Notes: generated by a model not told the origin, from the letters alone. Positions 1 to 10,829 are shown, counted from the stretch's first letter. The stretch: DNA of 64,000 bases from Kingdonia uniflora (GCA_014058105.1 JACGCM010002238.1:1860001-1924000), one strand, 5' to 3'. Made by a program: numbers and translations.

Positions 1-238
1 TTCTCCAAGACTTCAAACTTCTTATTCACAAGATCAAGCATTTCTAAGTCTAGAGATCACTTGTAATAAGATATCAGCCTCAAACAATAAATGTTACTAT
101 TACAAAAATTCTCAACCCGAGGTCGTGGTTTTTAACCTATTTATAGGCTTTCCACACTAAACACCTGTGCCATTTTTTGTTTTCAATTAGATTTTGTTAC
201 AGGTACATTGGTGTAAGAGCTAATTCCAGGCCATTTCA
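1..238 (+). mobile_element. E: 3' end of a B-family Tat-like LTR
   Basis: This stretch matches the last part of the LTRs of element B (8750-9003 and 22380-22643) almost base for base, from 'cttcaaacttcttattcaca' through 'aggtacattggtg'. It ends in CA at 238. Immediately after, the minus strand reads as the protease of element D, so this LTR was inserted into D. About 24 bp near its 3' end ('aagccacta...ggaatt' in B) are missing. The rest of the element, or a solo LTR, lies left of the window. Confidence 0.85.
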
Positions 239-400
239 TGCTCAAATACCGAGTAAGGAATTAGGTTAATACTGGCACCTAAATCAAGCAAGGCATTCCC
301 TATTTGGTTTGTCCCTATATGGCAAGAAATTTTTGGCATTCTAGGATCTTCGTATTTCAGAGGTGATTTGTTCAATATTATAGAGCTAACTTAAGAATCC
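239..400 (-). pseudogene. D: aspartic protease fragment, truncated
   Basis: On the minus strand the frame reads through 'CHIGTNQIGNALLDLGAS' and 'INLIPYSVFE'. This is the retroviral-type aspartic protease of Athila-like elements, with DLGAS as the catalytic site. The product would cleave the Gag-Pol polyprotein. Only the N-terminal part is present, because the inserted LTR E ends at 238. It is a relic. The family assignment is strong from the motif. Confidence 0.85.
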
Positions 401-786
401 AATTAAATAACATTATCAATGTCATAGATGTTGAAAGCCTTTTTGGAAATATTCCTTCATCGTTTGAATGTGCATAAGTCCTTGACATGCCCCGCTAAAA
501 GGAATACTGATCTTAAGATTTTTAAAGATTTCATTAACCTCTTCATCGAGAATCTTCTTTCTATTCTTAGCAAGCATGTGAGGAAAAGGTGTCTTAGGGC
601 CTCTAGGATGAATATTTTCAATTTTCACCGCAGGGGAGACATTTTCAGTCTCTTCCCCTATGACTGGTGTTTCTTCGCTTATAGACTTTTCCTCTACTTC
701 AATAACTTTTGTAGTAGGATTAGGACTAACATAAGATTTATCCTTAGGTATCCTAACTTTGTTGTCTATAGTTTTACCACTTCTAA
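400..786 (-). pseudogene. D: gag-protease linker
   Basis: The minus-strand frame contains 'PRGPKTPFPHMLAKNRKK' and 'IFKNLKISIPFSGACQ'. It matches the well-known Athila-type segment between gag and protease, usually of the form PFPxRLxK followed by IFKKLxINIPFxEA. It begins at the MITE edge with SGKTIDNK, the second half of the LRSGK motif whose first half is on the other side of the MITE (1266 onward). An acidic stretch (EVEEKS...EETPVIGEETE) precedes the conserved block. The frame stops at 422. Confidence 0.8.
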
Positions 787-869
787 GAATATCTCATAAA
801 GTGCCTGACTAACATGGTTGAAAAAAAACCAAATCCAAGTTAGTCAGACTCTTTTTTTACCAACAGTAC

Positions 870-1115
870 CTGACCTGAATTTTTTAGCAGGCACCACTTG
901 GGCGCCTGTTTTTTTTTTCAATTTTTTTTTCACAAGTCTAAATTGGGCGTCCAAGACTTGGGCGCCCGATTTGAATTTTTTTTAATAATAAAATTGAGCG
1001 CCCAAGTCTTAGGCACCAAATTTGAATTTTTGTTAAAAATATAATTGGGCACCCAAACCTTAGGCGTCTGTTTAAAAATATAATACACACCCAACACTTA
1101 GGCGCCCAATTGCGA
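870..1115. repeat. Spaced palindromic GGGCGCC motifs inside the MITE
   Basis: Variants of TTGGGCGCCCAA recur about every 20-60 bp (near 898, 944, 957, 988, 1048 and 1100), separated by T-rich or A-rich tracts. The motif resembles a retrotransposon primer-binding site only superficially. It repeats and lies within the MITE. Confidence 0.6.
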
Positions 1116-1123
1116 CATTAAAT

Positions 1124-1162
1124 TCCAAGGTCGAGTCTTGAAATCCAAGACTCAACCTTGGA
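1124..1162. repeat. Hairpin: 17-bp stem, 5-base loop
   Basis: Bases 1124-1140 (TCCAAGGTCGAGTCTTG) pair with 1146-1162 with one mismatch, around a 5-base loop. The hairpin is internal to the MITE. Transcribed, it would make a strong short stem. Confidence 0.85.
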
Positions 1163-1265
1163 TTTGGAGGGTAAAATCCAAGTCAGTAAGGCACTGCTGG
1201 AGGACAAAAATCCTAGGTGGTACCTTGGAATTCAAGGTAGTGAGGCACTTTAGGAGATGCTTTAA

Positions 1266-1577
1266 GTATGATAACCGCATTTGCAAGATCACGGTTATTG
1301 GAGCTCGCACTTTGATCCTTCGGGTTGGGTTGAGTTTGACTTTGAAATGTACCTTTGTCTCTAGTACTTAACCCATTTGCCAATTGAGCGATGGCTGTTT
1401 CTATCCTAGCCATGGATTATTGATTCGCTTGCATGAATTATCGTATGAGTTGGGCATTTGATTGTAATAAGGCTTGGATGCCATTCTCTGAAAATGGTTT
1501 CCTATTATGAGGAAGAATATATGGAGGATTCTGTTGAGTAGGTTGGTGGTTGGACTACTAGGAGGAACCAAATTGAT
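1266..1577 (-). pseudogene. D: C-terminal gag, frameshifted
   Basis: The minus strand reads 'MARIETAIAQLANGLSTRDK', then 'SQTQPNPKDQ' and 'RDLANAVIIL'. This is the conserved tail of Athila-type Gag just before the LRSGK motif. The preceding part (FMQANQ) is in the same frame with a stop between. It is separated from the long gag ORF upstream by frameshifts and interrupted downstream by the MITE at 1262. Confidence 0.75.
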
Positions 1578-2897
1578 TCAGATTGGGTTTGTATGACTGT
1601 CCCCATGTAGTGCTCCCCTGATGATAAGATTTACTATACAAATTGCTGAAATTGTTCGAAAATAAGTTGTTCCTTCCTGAAGAACTTCGTTGATTGAAAG
1701 GTTGGTTGTAGAGCAGCACAAAAGGTTTTTGATAAAAGCATTTACGTGCTCCTTCTTTGCCTCCCTTATTCCATGAATAAATGGGCAGTCTTGAATTGAA
1801 TGTTCTAGGTTATCACACACTGCACATGCTGGCATTTCGGCGTGAAAAATGGGCATTCTAGCGGACATCTTGCTATTTTCTATTTCTAAAGATTCCAATT
1901 TTTGCATGATTGTCGTCAATGTAGGGTCCAACTGGGAGTTGGATCCAACTCCAAAGGTATTACCTCTCTTTTCTTGTATATATTTTTTTCTCATGGTTCC
2001 CCAAGTTTGCAATTTTTTAGCCATCTCTTCTAAGAAGTCCAAGCCCTCTACATCATCCTTATCATTGAATTTCCCTAAGCAAAGGGATTCTATAGTTTTC
2101 TTGGTTTCAGCATCCAATCCATCATAAAGATTTATAGTTATGACCCATGAGTCGATACCATAATGAGGGCATTGTAGGATCAGCCCCTCATATCTCTCTT
2201 GATAATCCTTTAAGCTTTCTCCATTAAGTTGGGTAATCCTAAAAATAGCCCTCCATAGGGTCTTAATTTTCTCAAGAGAGAAAAACTTATTGTAAAAGGC
2301 TTCAGTAAGAATCTCAAACCTTGTGATAGATTTAGGCCGTAGAGCTTGAAGCCCTCTTTTAGCCTTTACTAGTAAAGAAAATGGAAATAAAACGAGTTTC
2401 ATAAACATTAAATCATCAAAATATCGTACATGGGCATATGGGTTCTTATCCTCCCCTCTCGAGTATTTTGGCAATGAATTGATAAGCACATTTCTAAGTT
2501 CAAATTGTCCAGTGGTAAAAGGTAAAATAATGCATAAAGTACGATTTATCATTTTAGAAAACATATGATCCTTAAGTGGGACCTGTACAGGCTCCAAACC
2601 ATTTACATTGTTATTCCCATTTTCATGGATATCTCCCATCTTAAATAATTGGGGTGGAATACTAAACTGATAGAGCGATGAAATTAGTCTCGGATCGAGT
2701 CTCAATGGAGATATGTGGAACAAAAAGGTTTCTAACTCACCCTCAACAGGAAAGAGACCCCTACAGGTGTGGTTTGTTTGGTCTCTAGTATCAATGGAGA
2801 TTGGAATCTTCTGATGGGTAGACTCAATTAACTCAAAGTGGATTAGAATATTAATCAGATTAGATTCTCTAAGCCTCTCAAGACGATACTCAGGCAC
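1578..2897 (-). CDS. D: Gag polyprotein ORF (439 codons open)
   Basis: This is the longest open frame in the window. It encodes the Athila-type Gag, which would form virus-like particles around element RNA. Visible parts are a likely true start at MGDIHENG (near 2640), the retrotransposon_gag core with FELRNVLINSL, FPFSLLVKAK, ITQLNGESLKDYQERYEGL and CPHYGIDSW, and near the C terminus a CX2CX4HX4C knuckle (CAVCDNLEHSIQDC). About 30 residues between FDDL and KLVLFPFS, compared with relatives, appear deleted. The ORF extends 5' of the presumed start through non-conserved sequence. It ends at a stop at 1578, and the real C terminus continues in another frame (1266-1577). Confidence 0.8.
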   Translation of the reverse strand: MPEYRLERLRESNLINILIHFELIESTHQKIPISIDTRDQTNHTCRGLFPVEGELETFLFHISPLRLDPRLISSLYQFSIPPQLFKMGDIHENGNNNVNGLEPVQVPLKDHMFSKMINRTLCIILPFTTGQFELRNVLINSLPKYSRGEDKNPYAHVRYFDDLMFMKLVLFPFSLLVKAKRGLQALRPKSITRFEILTEAFYNKFFSLEKIKTLWRAIFRITQLNGESLKDYQERYEGLILQCPHYGIDSWVITINLYDGLDAETKKTIESLCLGKFNDKDDVEGLDFLEEMAKKLQTWGTMRKKYIQEKRGNTFGVGSNSQLDPTLTTIMQKLESLEIENSKMSARMPIFHAEMPACAVCDNLEHSIQDCPFIHGIREAKKEHVNAFIKNLLCCSTTNLSINEVLQEGTTYFRTISAICIVNLIIRGALHGDSHTNPI

Positions 2898-5565
2898 TCG
2901 AAACCATTATTTCATAAACTACAAGAAGTGCACACAATGATGATCAGGCAAGAATGAGGTGTACAAAAATAAACACAACAACCGTTAACCAAAGGTCAGG
3001 TACTTCCTTTGTCTAGTAAACGACTCCACCTAGGAATTAGGGGGTTCCGATTGTAGAACACCTTGAATGGTAATTCTGTATAAATTGGGTGTCGATTACG
3101 TGAGGTAATCCCTCGCTTTAATCTTTTTAGATGGGCCTTATTTATGGTCAAGTTGAAAGCCCGGTCTTAGGGTTCGGTTGCTCCTATTCCTGATAGTAGA
3201 TCTGTTCGCATGTTGAGTTAATTTTGATGGCTTTAGCAATAACTCACGTGCAGTTCTAGTCACCTAGAAGCACCTGTGCTAGAAGGTGGGGTAAACCGCT
3301 TAGAATTACCTTTCCATACTAGTTATGCTAGGGACCATACTTCCTCCAGATAAACGTAGCCACTATCAGAAGTCTTAATGTGCGTGTTCCTGTACTCCAG
3401 GTCCGAGCTCTATAAGCCTTTGATTACCAATGTATTTTATGGCTTAATCTTGGTTTCTTTTAGTCAATGTCCCTTTCAAAAAAATGTTAAACCGGGTTGT
3501 GACATTGTGGGGTCCTAGCATGCGGTGTCACACACGGGTGATGAAATCCTACTTTTTGTTTGCCCTTTAGCTAATGTTGAACTTTAAATTGTACAAACCT
3601 CAAGCACATGAATAATGATTGACCGTTTCGCAGAAGGGTGCGATGTAAGAAAGTACCTACAGGGCGGCCTTTTTAGGGGATCGTTATTTACCTTGTTAGA
3701 GCCGTTGAGATAGCACACCCGGGCCCTCTGGTTCAAGTAGGCATTGTAAAGAGGTCATTCCCGGATGTGGGTTCCAATATAACTCTTGCAGAAAAATTAC
3801 AATTGTACTCTCAGTTTAATTACATACTCAACAATCAAGATATAAGTTGTTCCGCACTACAAGTTACTCAAAGAGGGGAGAAAGAATAAAAAACAACTCT
3901 AATGTTTTTTGTTTTTTGTTTTAGGAATTAAATGAAAGAAATAACAAGGCAATGACAATTGGAAGGCAAGAAGAAGATCACAACACCCAATTTTTTTTTT
4001 TTTTCTTGTGGGAGTCCAAAAAGCTTTTATGGTGGCGCTCTTCAAATTATGTAGAGATATATGCCTTCGTTAACCTACGATCTCAAAAACCAAATATACC
4101 TCATAAGCTAAAGGAAAATAATTATAAACTAAAACAAACAAGATTTTTATTTTTTATTTTTTTATTTAAGATAAAATAAAATAAATCAAAATCAAAATGG
4201 AAACGAAAATCGAACGATTATTGATTGACCATGGGAAACGACGCCATTTGATAAAGCCATATCAAATTGGGCTTAGTTAATATAGGTTTTGGGTTTTGTC
4301 ATTCACTAGGCCAAACAATTGTTAGATAATATTTTCAAATTAAACTACTAAACTAATAAATAAAAGAACTAAAGAAAATTTCAAGAGATTTTTGGGTTAC
4401 AAATAGATTAAAGACTAGCGGAAAGCATGGATTCACCGTAAATATATACTCAACGTAAATACAAGCATAAATTGCTCTTGGAAGAAATAATAATTTTGGC
4501 CAAATGTTTATTTACCATCTCTTAAGAAGCAAATTTATTAAAATACATTAGATGAGAAATCATATATGAAAATACGAAACGTTAAAGCAAGCTAAATACG
4601 TTTCGCTAATCTTTGATTCACAATATAATGTTAATAATAATTGTACAACTAAAATAAACTGCATTAACATTCATAAAACTTGATTCATATCAATTTGATC
4701 ATGAACCAATAATAAAATTGTTAACATAAAAATAGTTTGACGTTAAAACAAAATGAGCAATTTACGTTTAGTTGATCGCATTAAATATATATTGAATACG
4801 GCTTCATCCCTTCCCATAGAGGATGGTTTACCTAGACATGAATCCTAAAATACAACATACTAGTAAAAAGAAAGACATCATGATAATGAAAATAAAACAA
4901 TTTATTGATCAAATAAAACATACAAAAGGTCAATTGCTCCGAGGTTACAAACAACTCCAAAAAATTCAATCGCTTTACCCTCTAAGCAATACTCTCAAGC
5001 TCTAAAAATTAGATAATCATTCATGGTCAAGACCTCTCCTTTTTTAGATGAAGGAGAGGGTTGCATATTTAGTAAGAGAGTATTTTTGCCAAATCAAATA
5101 TAATCAAAATTTAAAATTTATTCAGAAATATATACTCAGTATTAAAATTTGAAAAAATTCTATCAAATATCTTCATATATTGGCAACTTCTCCAAAAAAA
5201 ATTAGAATTTTTGGGTGAATATAAACCTACCTGCTTGTCACATCTCCTATTTTCTTGAAGATTCTATTCTCAGTGAAATATTTATTATATTCAATAAAAT
5301 CTTCCTAGTCATAATAAAATATCCCCAATATGTCAAATATTATTTTGATTTTCTCTTGAGATTTATTTTCTATTGAAGATTTTCTGAGTTATAGCTTAGA
5401 TAGGTGATCTTCTCCAACAGTTGCAGCTTTGGCACTCAAATTCAGCTTTGTGTACACTCTTATCTAACATAACCTAAAATAATAATAAATTAATAATTAA
5501 TATTTTTAGCAATAAAATGAAGTCTAGAACCCTTAAATATGTAGGGTAAAATGAGCATTTTTACA
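2898..5565 (-). mobile_element. D: 5' LTR and leader, internal boundary unresolved
   Basis: There is no supported coding sequence here. The minus-strand LTR start is TGTAAAAATG at 5565. A TGGCGTCGTTTCCC stretch (minus, about 4250-4237) is a weak match to the Athila primer-binding site. If real, it would make the LTR about 1.3 kb and the leader about 1.3 kb. A small perfect inverted repeat (CTCTCCTT/AAGGAGAG) lies at about 5034-5056. The second LTR is outside the window, so the boundaries cannot be checked here. Confidence 0.5.
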
Positions 5566-5990
5566 TGCCCATCAGTGCTCCACATGCCCCTAATAGATTT
5601 CTTCTATAACCGTCGTTACCCATTTTCCTGTACTACAGGTGCGGTATGGGGTGTACAGGATCGTCTGGTTGAGCTCATTGTTTATGACCACATATTTTTC
5701 TGCCATGTTTCTGATGCTCTCAACGACCGACTTGTCTGCGGGGAGGATACGGTGTTCACTAAAAAAATCAATAAGTGGTTTCCTCATGTCGGGTTGCTCG
5801 TTTGGATCCCCATTGTAACTCTGCATTACTTCTACCGTATTTTCCATCATGCTTGGCTTGTCGAGGACTTCTAATTGGATAACTCCTAGTCGATCACCGA
5901 TGATTCTGGTCAGGTATGCGAGAGTATCAGAGTATTTATTCTCGCCTCTGTGGATGCATTTGAGGTTAATCTTCTTGATCTTTCAAAACC
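5566..5990 (-). pseudogene. A: integrase N-terminal fragment
   Basis: The minus-strand frame at 5850-5590 shows 'ENTVEVMQSYNGDPNEQPDM', then 'AEKYVVINNELNQ', 'LYTPYRTC' and 'VTTVIEEIY', followed after a frameshift by GACGALMG. The same block in element I (55183 onward) reads MVIKNELYQMSLYAPHLTC...EIHDGVCGAHTVG, the zinc-binding N-terminal region of gypsy integrase. The homology stops exactly at 5566, where D begins. The catalytic core is missing. Confidence 0.8.
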
Positions 5991-5999
5991 TTCAGTTCA

Positions 6000-6330
6000 A
6001 GATCTTCATGTATTATACCATTTTTCCATTAGCCTGGAACGTCCTGCTATGCTGGTTAACAACTAGTTGTGAGTCAGTAAAGATGAAATTTTTTTCCACG
6101 CCCAGTGCCAACGCTGCCTCTAGTCCACACAAAAGGGCTTTGTATTCAGCTTCATTGTTACTTAGTGGGAAGTTAACTCTGATTGCTTTTTCTATATTTT
6201 TGTTGTTTGGAGTTACTAACATGACCCCTAGGCCTGACCCACCTGCGTTAACTGATCCGTCCGTGTACAGTCACCACTCCTTTGTTTACGGTGTATTACT
6301 GTCCTCTGAGGGAACAACTTGGTCATTGTC
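6000..6330 (-). pseudogene. A: additional (archaeal-type) RNase H domain
   Basis: The minus strand carries VNFPLSNNEAEYKALLCGLE and, adjoining, FIFTDSQLVVNQHS. These are the conserved blocks of the second RNase H that distinguishes Tat-lineage elements. NNEAEYKAL and TDSQLV contain the expected acidic residues. A corresponding pair is present in I at 54600-54850. Fragmented by frameshifts. Confidence 0.8.
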
Positions 6331-6339
6331 TTCTTTATT

Positions 6340-7500
6340 AACCTAATTATTATCGATAATGGGGAGATCAGCTAACAAATCTACAATGACCTGTTCCTTA
6401 ATTACCACTTGTGGCACAAATCGAGGGTCAAATTCCCCTAGGGTAATCGCCCATTTCGCTATTCTACGAGCCTTATCTTTTTTTGCAAACACCTCCCTCA
6501 ATGGTTGAGTCGTTATATCCTTTATTTTGTACACAAGAAAGTAGGGTCGTAATTTATACGACGTGTTTACTCAGGCAAATGCTTGTTTTTCTACCATAGA
6601 ATACTACAACTTTTCCCCCAAGAGGGTCTTATAGATGAAGTAAACTCGTTTCTCAATTTTAACTTCTATTCAGACGAGGACTGCGCTGAGAGATTCTTCT
6701 GTGTTGCCCTTGTACAATCCCATGAGCTCATTTTTTTTACGCACTAAGGATTGGGGGTGTAGCCAAGTACCTCAGCATATCTTAGAGTACTACCTCAGAT
6801 TCCATATTCCATTGACATTTATAATTTTCCTTAATATATCGAAATAGTGGCGGACATTTCCATAAGGCTTTGTAAATAAAGTGACCGAGTGCTGCAATCT
6901 TTCCTGTTAGTTTCTAAACTTGTTCCAGTATATGAGGTGAGGGACATATAGGCTAGGGCTCATATCCATTCAGGGCCGGCCTCAATCCCTCATTGAGTTA
7001 CAAAGTGCCCCAAGATTTTTCCTGATGAAATGCCAAAGATGTATTTCTCAGGTTTAACCTCACTTTGAAATGCCAAAGCTTGCTGAAGACAGTCTTTAAG
7101 TCGACTAGATGGTTATTTTTAGCTTTTCTTTAGCGAGCATGTCATCGATATAAAATTCCATAGCTTTTCCCAACTGTTTTTAAATATCTGCTAATACGTG
7201 GATCCTGCATTTTTCAGACCGAAGGGCACCACTGTATATAAATACAGGCTTTGTTCAGTTGTGAATAAAGTACATTCCTAGTCCTCGGCTGCCAAAGGTA
7301 TTTGGTTATAACTCGAGTAGTTATCCATAAATGACATTCGTTTGTGGTTGGTCGCTAAATCTACTACTTTTACGATGAGGGGCATGAGGAAACTGTTCTT
7401 TGGACAATTTTGATTTAAATCGGTAAAATCAATGTAGACTCGTGTTTCCCATTTTTCTTTAGGATTGCCACTACATTCGTAACCTATCATGGACAATCGA
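6340..7500 (-). pseudogene. A: reverse transcriptase and RT-linked RNase H
   Basis: Minus-strand RT pieces are 'TRVYIDFTDLNQNCPKNSF' with 'MPLIVKVVDLATNHKRM' and SFMDNYSSYNQIPLAAED (7496-7278), then degraded palm and connection sequence down to about 6900. The end of the RNase H domain is at 6534-6343 (ITTQPLREVF, ARRIAKWAITLGEFD). Homologous to element I's RT at 53520-54000. The YIDD region is destroyed in A, so no activity is possible. Confidence 0.8.
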
Positions 7501-7830
7501 TGGGTCTTATAAAGTTAGCTCTCAAAAGTTTTTGAATTTCATCATTTATGTCCTCTTGTAGCCTTAGAGCTGTTCGTTGAGTCTTATACTTTACGGGTTT
7601 TGCTTTGAGGTTAATGAGCAACTAGTGGCATGAAATACAAGGGTCAATGCCCAACATTTCCTCAAATGGCCAATCAAACACATCTTTGTATCATTGTATG
7701 CGGGTTGTAAGCTCTGAATGTTCTTCTTTCCTGTCAATAATGAGCCAATATATGTGGTTCTTGTAGGGCCATCAAGGTTAATTTTGTTAACTGGCTTTAC
7801 GAGGGGCGGTGTCCATTCTTGGCTAAACAT
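7501..7830 (-). pseudogene. A: protease-RT linker and RT start
   Basis: The minus frame at 7830-7591 begins 'MFSQEWTPPLVKPVNKINLD' and continues GPTRTTYIGSLL. It matches the segment just before RT in element I ('TPPLVELVDKINLDGPTGTT'). The rest is frameshifted fingers sequence. Confidence 0.75.
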
Positions 7831-8039
7831 GTATATAATTACATCATTCTGGTAAGGGGAACGTTGCTATTGTTCAAATCACCATCTCCATGGGATTGTT
7901 CCCTGTTCGTTGCTATTGTCTAATTTTTATACCTTTCCCTTTATTCTGTGTTATTTATTTTTTCCTTTCCCTTTCTGCTTTGAATTCTACAGGGTAACTA
8001 ATTTTTAAGGAAATTAGCATAGAAAATACGAGCAGCCAC

Positions 8040-8390
8040 GTGACAACCTTGTATTTGATATGTTCCAAACTTGGTTGGGAAATGTATTACCTGATGGTAG
8101 GATGTTGACACTGCCTTCATTCCATGAATCCATTCTCTACCTAGGATGCTGTTATAGTAAAATGACAGGTTGTTCACGATGATAAAGGTCGTTGATAATA
8201 TTACTGCCCCAGCTTACACCTGAGTGACTAGCTCCCCAACTACTTTCTTCGTCGGCCCATTAAAACCCAAGATCTCTATTTTTTAGGAAGTCATAAATTT
8301 CTACATGTTCATGTTGACCAAGGCGTTATGATATAGGATGTTGCCTCCAATATTTGATTCTACTAACATCCATTTAACGAAGACTCCTCC
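8040..8390 (-). pseudogene. A: protease, C-terminal part (split by B)
   Basis: On the minus strand the protease reads from GVFVKWMLVESNIGG through VKWMLVESN (active-site area degraded), FNGPTKKVVGELVTQV and ILGREWIHGMKAVSTSYHQV. The last motif is the typical protease end before RT. The first part of the domain is at 22644-22830, across inserted element B. Several in-frame stops are present. Confidence 0.8.
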
Positions 8391-9003
8391 TGTAGGGGAC
8401 TACCCCTCGATCTTACCTGAATTGAGCTGTCTCCAGTTCGAACTACCTCCATATTAGACTCACGCATTCTCCACATGATATCTCCAGTCAACATTACCAC
8501 CTACTCCACGAACTGATGAAAAACATTGGTCGAGCTAAAAAAAAAAACCCTGAATAAGTCAAAGACACCTGCCTCTCATGAATTCAATAGTTACTCAGGA
8601 AACCGCCGCTAACCACATTGATCGGATAACTTGCTTCAGCACGATGAAGAACTGCGGAGAAGGCCTATATAAAGAAGAATCTTTAGAAGAGACAGGACCT
8701 GAAAAAGATATGGGAAATTACCAAGAAAACTATATTTTCTAGATTCGCAAAGCTTCAAACTTCTTATTCACAAGATCAAGCATTTCTAAGTCAAGAGATC
8801 ACTTGTAATAAGATATCAGCCTCAAGAAATAAAAGTTACTATTACAAAATCCTCAACTCGAGGTCATGGTTTTCTACCTATTCAGAGGTTTTTACACTAA
8901 ATTACCTATGTCATTTCTTGCTTTCTATTAGAATTTTGCCAAGGTACATTGGTGCAAAACCTAATTCCAAGCCACTACGAGCTTACGGAATTAGGCCATT
9001 ACA
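8391..9003 (+). repeat. B: 5' LTR (613 bp)
   Basis: It starts TGTAGGGGACTACCCCTCG and ends GGCCATTACA. A TATATAAA box sits at 8666-8673, likely the element's promoter. It matches the 3' LTR (21839-22643) throughout, except that the latter has a 192-bp internal duplication. Confidence 0.9.
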
Positions 9004-9024
9004 TTTGGCACCGTCTGTGGGAAA
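9004..9024 (+). other. B: primer-binding site
   Basis: TTTGGCACCGTCTGTGGGA directly follows the LTR end. It corresponds to the TTGGCGCCGTCTGTGGGA-type site of plant gypsy elements, and the same site occurs in A (30396-30377, minus) and I (50433 onward). Confidence 0.8.
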
Positions 9025-9049
9025 GAAATTATTTCCACGATATCCTAAG

Positions 9050-10460
9050 GCATTCATTCACTCTACTAGAAATTTCAATCATGGTCACATCCAGGCGACC
9101 AGCAACCGGAATCCAGCTCGATCTTTCAGTTGAGCCAGAACAGTATACAGAGTTATGGGCAAATCTTAACACTGAGACAGAGAAACGTAATAAGCTCGAA
9201 CGTTAATGCACTCTCGGCCGAGAGCTCCGTAAGAAGGAGCTCGACGCCGAATGACAAACTCATTTGACAGCGCTCAAACGACATGAAGATCAAATGGCAA
9301 CAATGTAGACTGCCTTGCAAGCTCTACAGAATACTCAACAGGATCTTCCAATACTTGATCGCATTTAGGTGCTAGAAGCCTGCTAGAAGCCTCCTGGGTT
9401 TCTGCACGGAAAAGATTGGGACTTCAAGGAGCCACCAACAAAGGTTTTTCTAGGAATATTCAGAATAAGCCTCAACCTTCCAATTATTTGGGCGGTGAAG
9501 TTCAGTCTGAGATCAGCCATGGTTACCGATGTTCCATATGTCAAAAGGAAGAACAACGACCTCAACTTCGAATTCTAGTACAAGATCTTTTGAGTAAAGG
9601 TACCGGTACTCATAATTTGCAACCTCCTCGTCAAACCACTCAATCGACCCGTCATTATGTCACACAAGAGAATATGGACCAACGTATTAAGAAGTTGATC
9701 AAAGCACAAGTTCTGGGCACTACCGGCGACCTTACCAAGTTATAAAGAAGTTCAATTGCCAAAAAACTATTCGATATGGAAATACTGAAAGGCTTCCATA
9801 CTCCAAAAATTTGCAAATACAAGGGTACTGATCCAAAGAAGTACATTCAACAGTACCGTGATTCATTGGGGTTGTACTCCAATCTTAACCACATTCTCTA
9901 CAGTATGTTTGCCACAAGTCTGCAAGAGGAACCACTTTGATGGTTCCACTCTCTAACTGAAGACTCCATATCCACATTCGACCAGCTGCAAAAGCAATTC
10001 ATCAAGACATATGATCAGAACAGAGATAAAGAAGAAAATTTATATTCTCTTATCAGTCTCAAACAGTCACACAGAGAGAAGTTCGAGGCTTTTGCAAAGA
10101 ATTTTTTGGAGTTCACGCGTAGAGTGGATAATATCGTCATAAAACAACTATTACTACTTTCACCAATGCGCTCTAACCCGACTGTAAAGCCAAGGAACAC
10201 CTTTTCCTCAATAAACCTGCGACCTTAAAGGATATGATTACCAAGGTCAATAGCTACGTCGACCTTGAAAGGATGATGTCCGAAAGGCATAAATCTACTA
10301 AATCCGTCCTAACCATGAAAGGTCCCTCTATAGATCGAAATACTAAACCAACGGAGGATCAGGGTGACCAAAAGTGTGCCAGGGGAAATACTGGCAATCC
10401 TCAGAAAGGAGGTTCACAAGTCAAACTGGTCCTCTCAAAGATGAATATTTAGATCTCCAT
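9050..10460 (+). pseudogene. B: gag
   Basis: Open pieces on the plus strand carry ATG near 9080 (MVTSRRPATGIQLDLSVEPE), a linker with 'NYLGGEVQSEISHGYRC', and the retrotransposon_gag core at 9760-10140: EILKGFHTPKICKYKGTDP, 'YSMFATSLQEEPL', FHSLTEDSISTFDQLQKQF and SLKQSHREKFEAFAKNF. A tail with DMITKVNSYVDLE follows. Stops interrupt several places, including the conserved AxxWF position, where W is preceded by a stop. Tat-type Gag, not functional. Confidence 0.8.
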
Positions 10461-10829
10461 AATTTTTCCAATCCTCTCAAAGGATAAGCTCTACCGTCTC
10501 TCCCAACCATTAGGACCAATTGAGAACCAACCGTACTGCATGCATCATAAGGTAAACCATCATTCTACTGACAATTTCTATACTTTACTGAGGTTTCTCG
10601 AATAGATTTTCAAGGAGGGACAGATGTTTGAATATATTGTCGACCTGGAATCATACAAGGATAACAACTATAAAAAGTCGCTTGAAGTTGTGCAGGTCAA
10701 AGATCAAGTTGAGGAGAAGCATCTCTACCATATGCACCATAACAACATGATCAAAATCCATCATATCACCAACTCTAACAGATTCAAGTGCAGGAGACTA
10801 TCATAATGCTACGATCTCACACCTCAAGA

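Larger units (their letters stand above)
787..1262. mobile_element. Tourist-like MITE inside D
   Basis: The ends are imperfect inverted repeats: 'gaatatctcataaagtgcct' at 787 and the complement of 'aggcactttaggagatgctt' at 1262, both continuing with an ACTA block. They are flanked by TAA at 784-786 and 1263-1265. A TAA/TTA target duplication and a GCATCTCC-type terminus fit PIF/Harbinger (Tourist) MITEs. No coding capacity is seen. The interior is rich in short palindromes around TTGGGCGCCCAA. Joining the flanks with one TAA restores D's reading frame across the LRSGK motif. Confidence 0.85.
239..5565 (-). mobile_element. D: Athila-like Ty3/gypsy retrotransposon, 5' part
   Basis: D is read on the minus strand: LTR and leader (5565 to about 2900), gag (2897-1266), gag-protease linker (786-400) and protease (400-239). 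The order and motifs (CX2CX4HX4C zinc knuckle, LRSGK linker motif, DLGAS protease site) are those of Athila-type plant elements. The right end is placed at 5565 because the minus strand there starts TGTAAAAATG and element A's integrase homology stops at 5566. D is cut by E at 239 and carries a MITE at 787-1262. The pol part lies outside the window. Confidence 0.8.
5566..8390 (-). mobile_element. A (part 1): Tat-like gypsy pol, protease to integrase
   Basis: On the minus strand this reads protease (8390-8040), RT (7830-6560), RNase H (6560-6340), second RNase H (6330-6000) and integrase start (5990-5566). It is the same family as element I: matching blocks include FTDSQLVVNQHS (both) and FNGPTKK versus FNGSTER. 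The coding is full of stops and frameshifts. It is cut at 5566 by D and continues at 22644 beyond inserted element B. Confidence 0.85.

Noticed and set aside
428..799. Plus-strand frame of 123 codons at the left edge
   Set aside because: It is the reverse of the conserved gag-protease linker of D and crosses the MITE boundary.
898..1110. Primer-binding sites (TTGGGCGCC resembles TTGGCGCC)
   Set aside because: The motif occurs many times, has an extra G, is palindromic and lies within a MITE, not next to an LTR end.
4237..4250. Primer-binding site of element D
   Set aside because: TGGCGTCGTTTCCC matches the Athila site only partly and no LTR end is demonstrable beside it, so it is mentioned only as a possibility.
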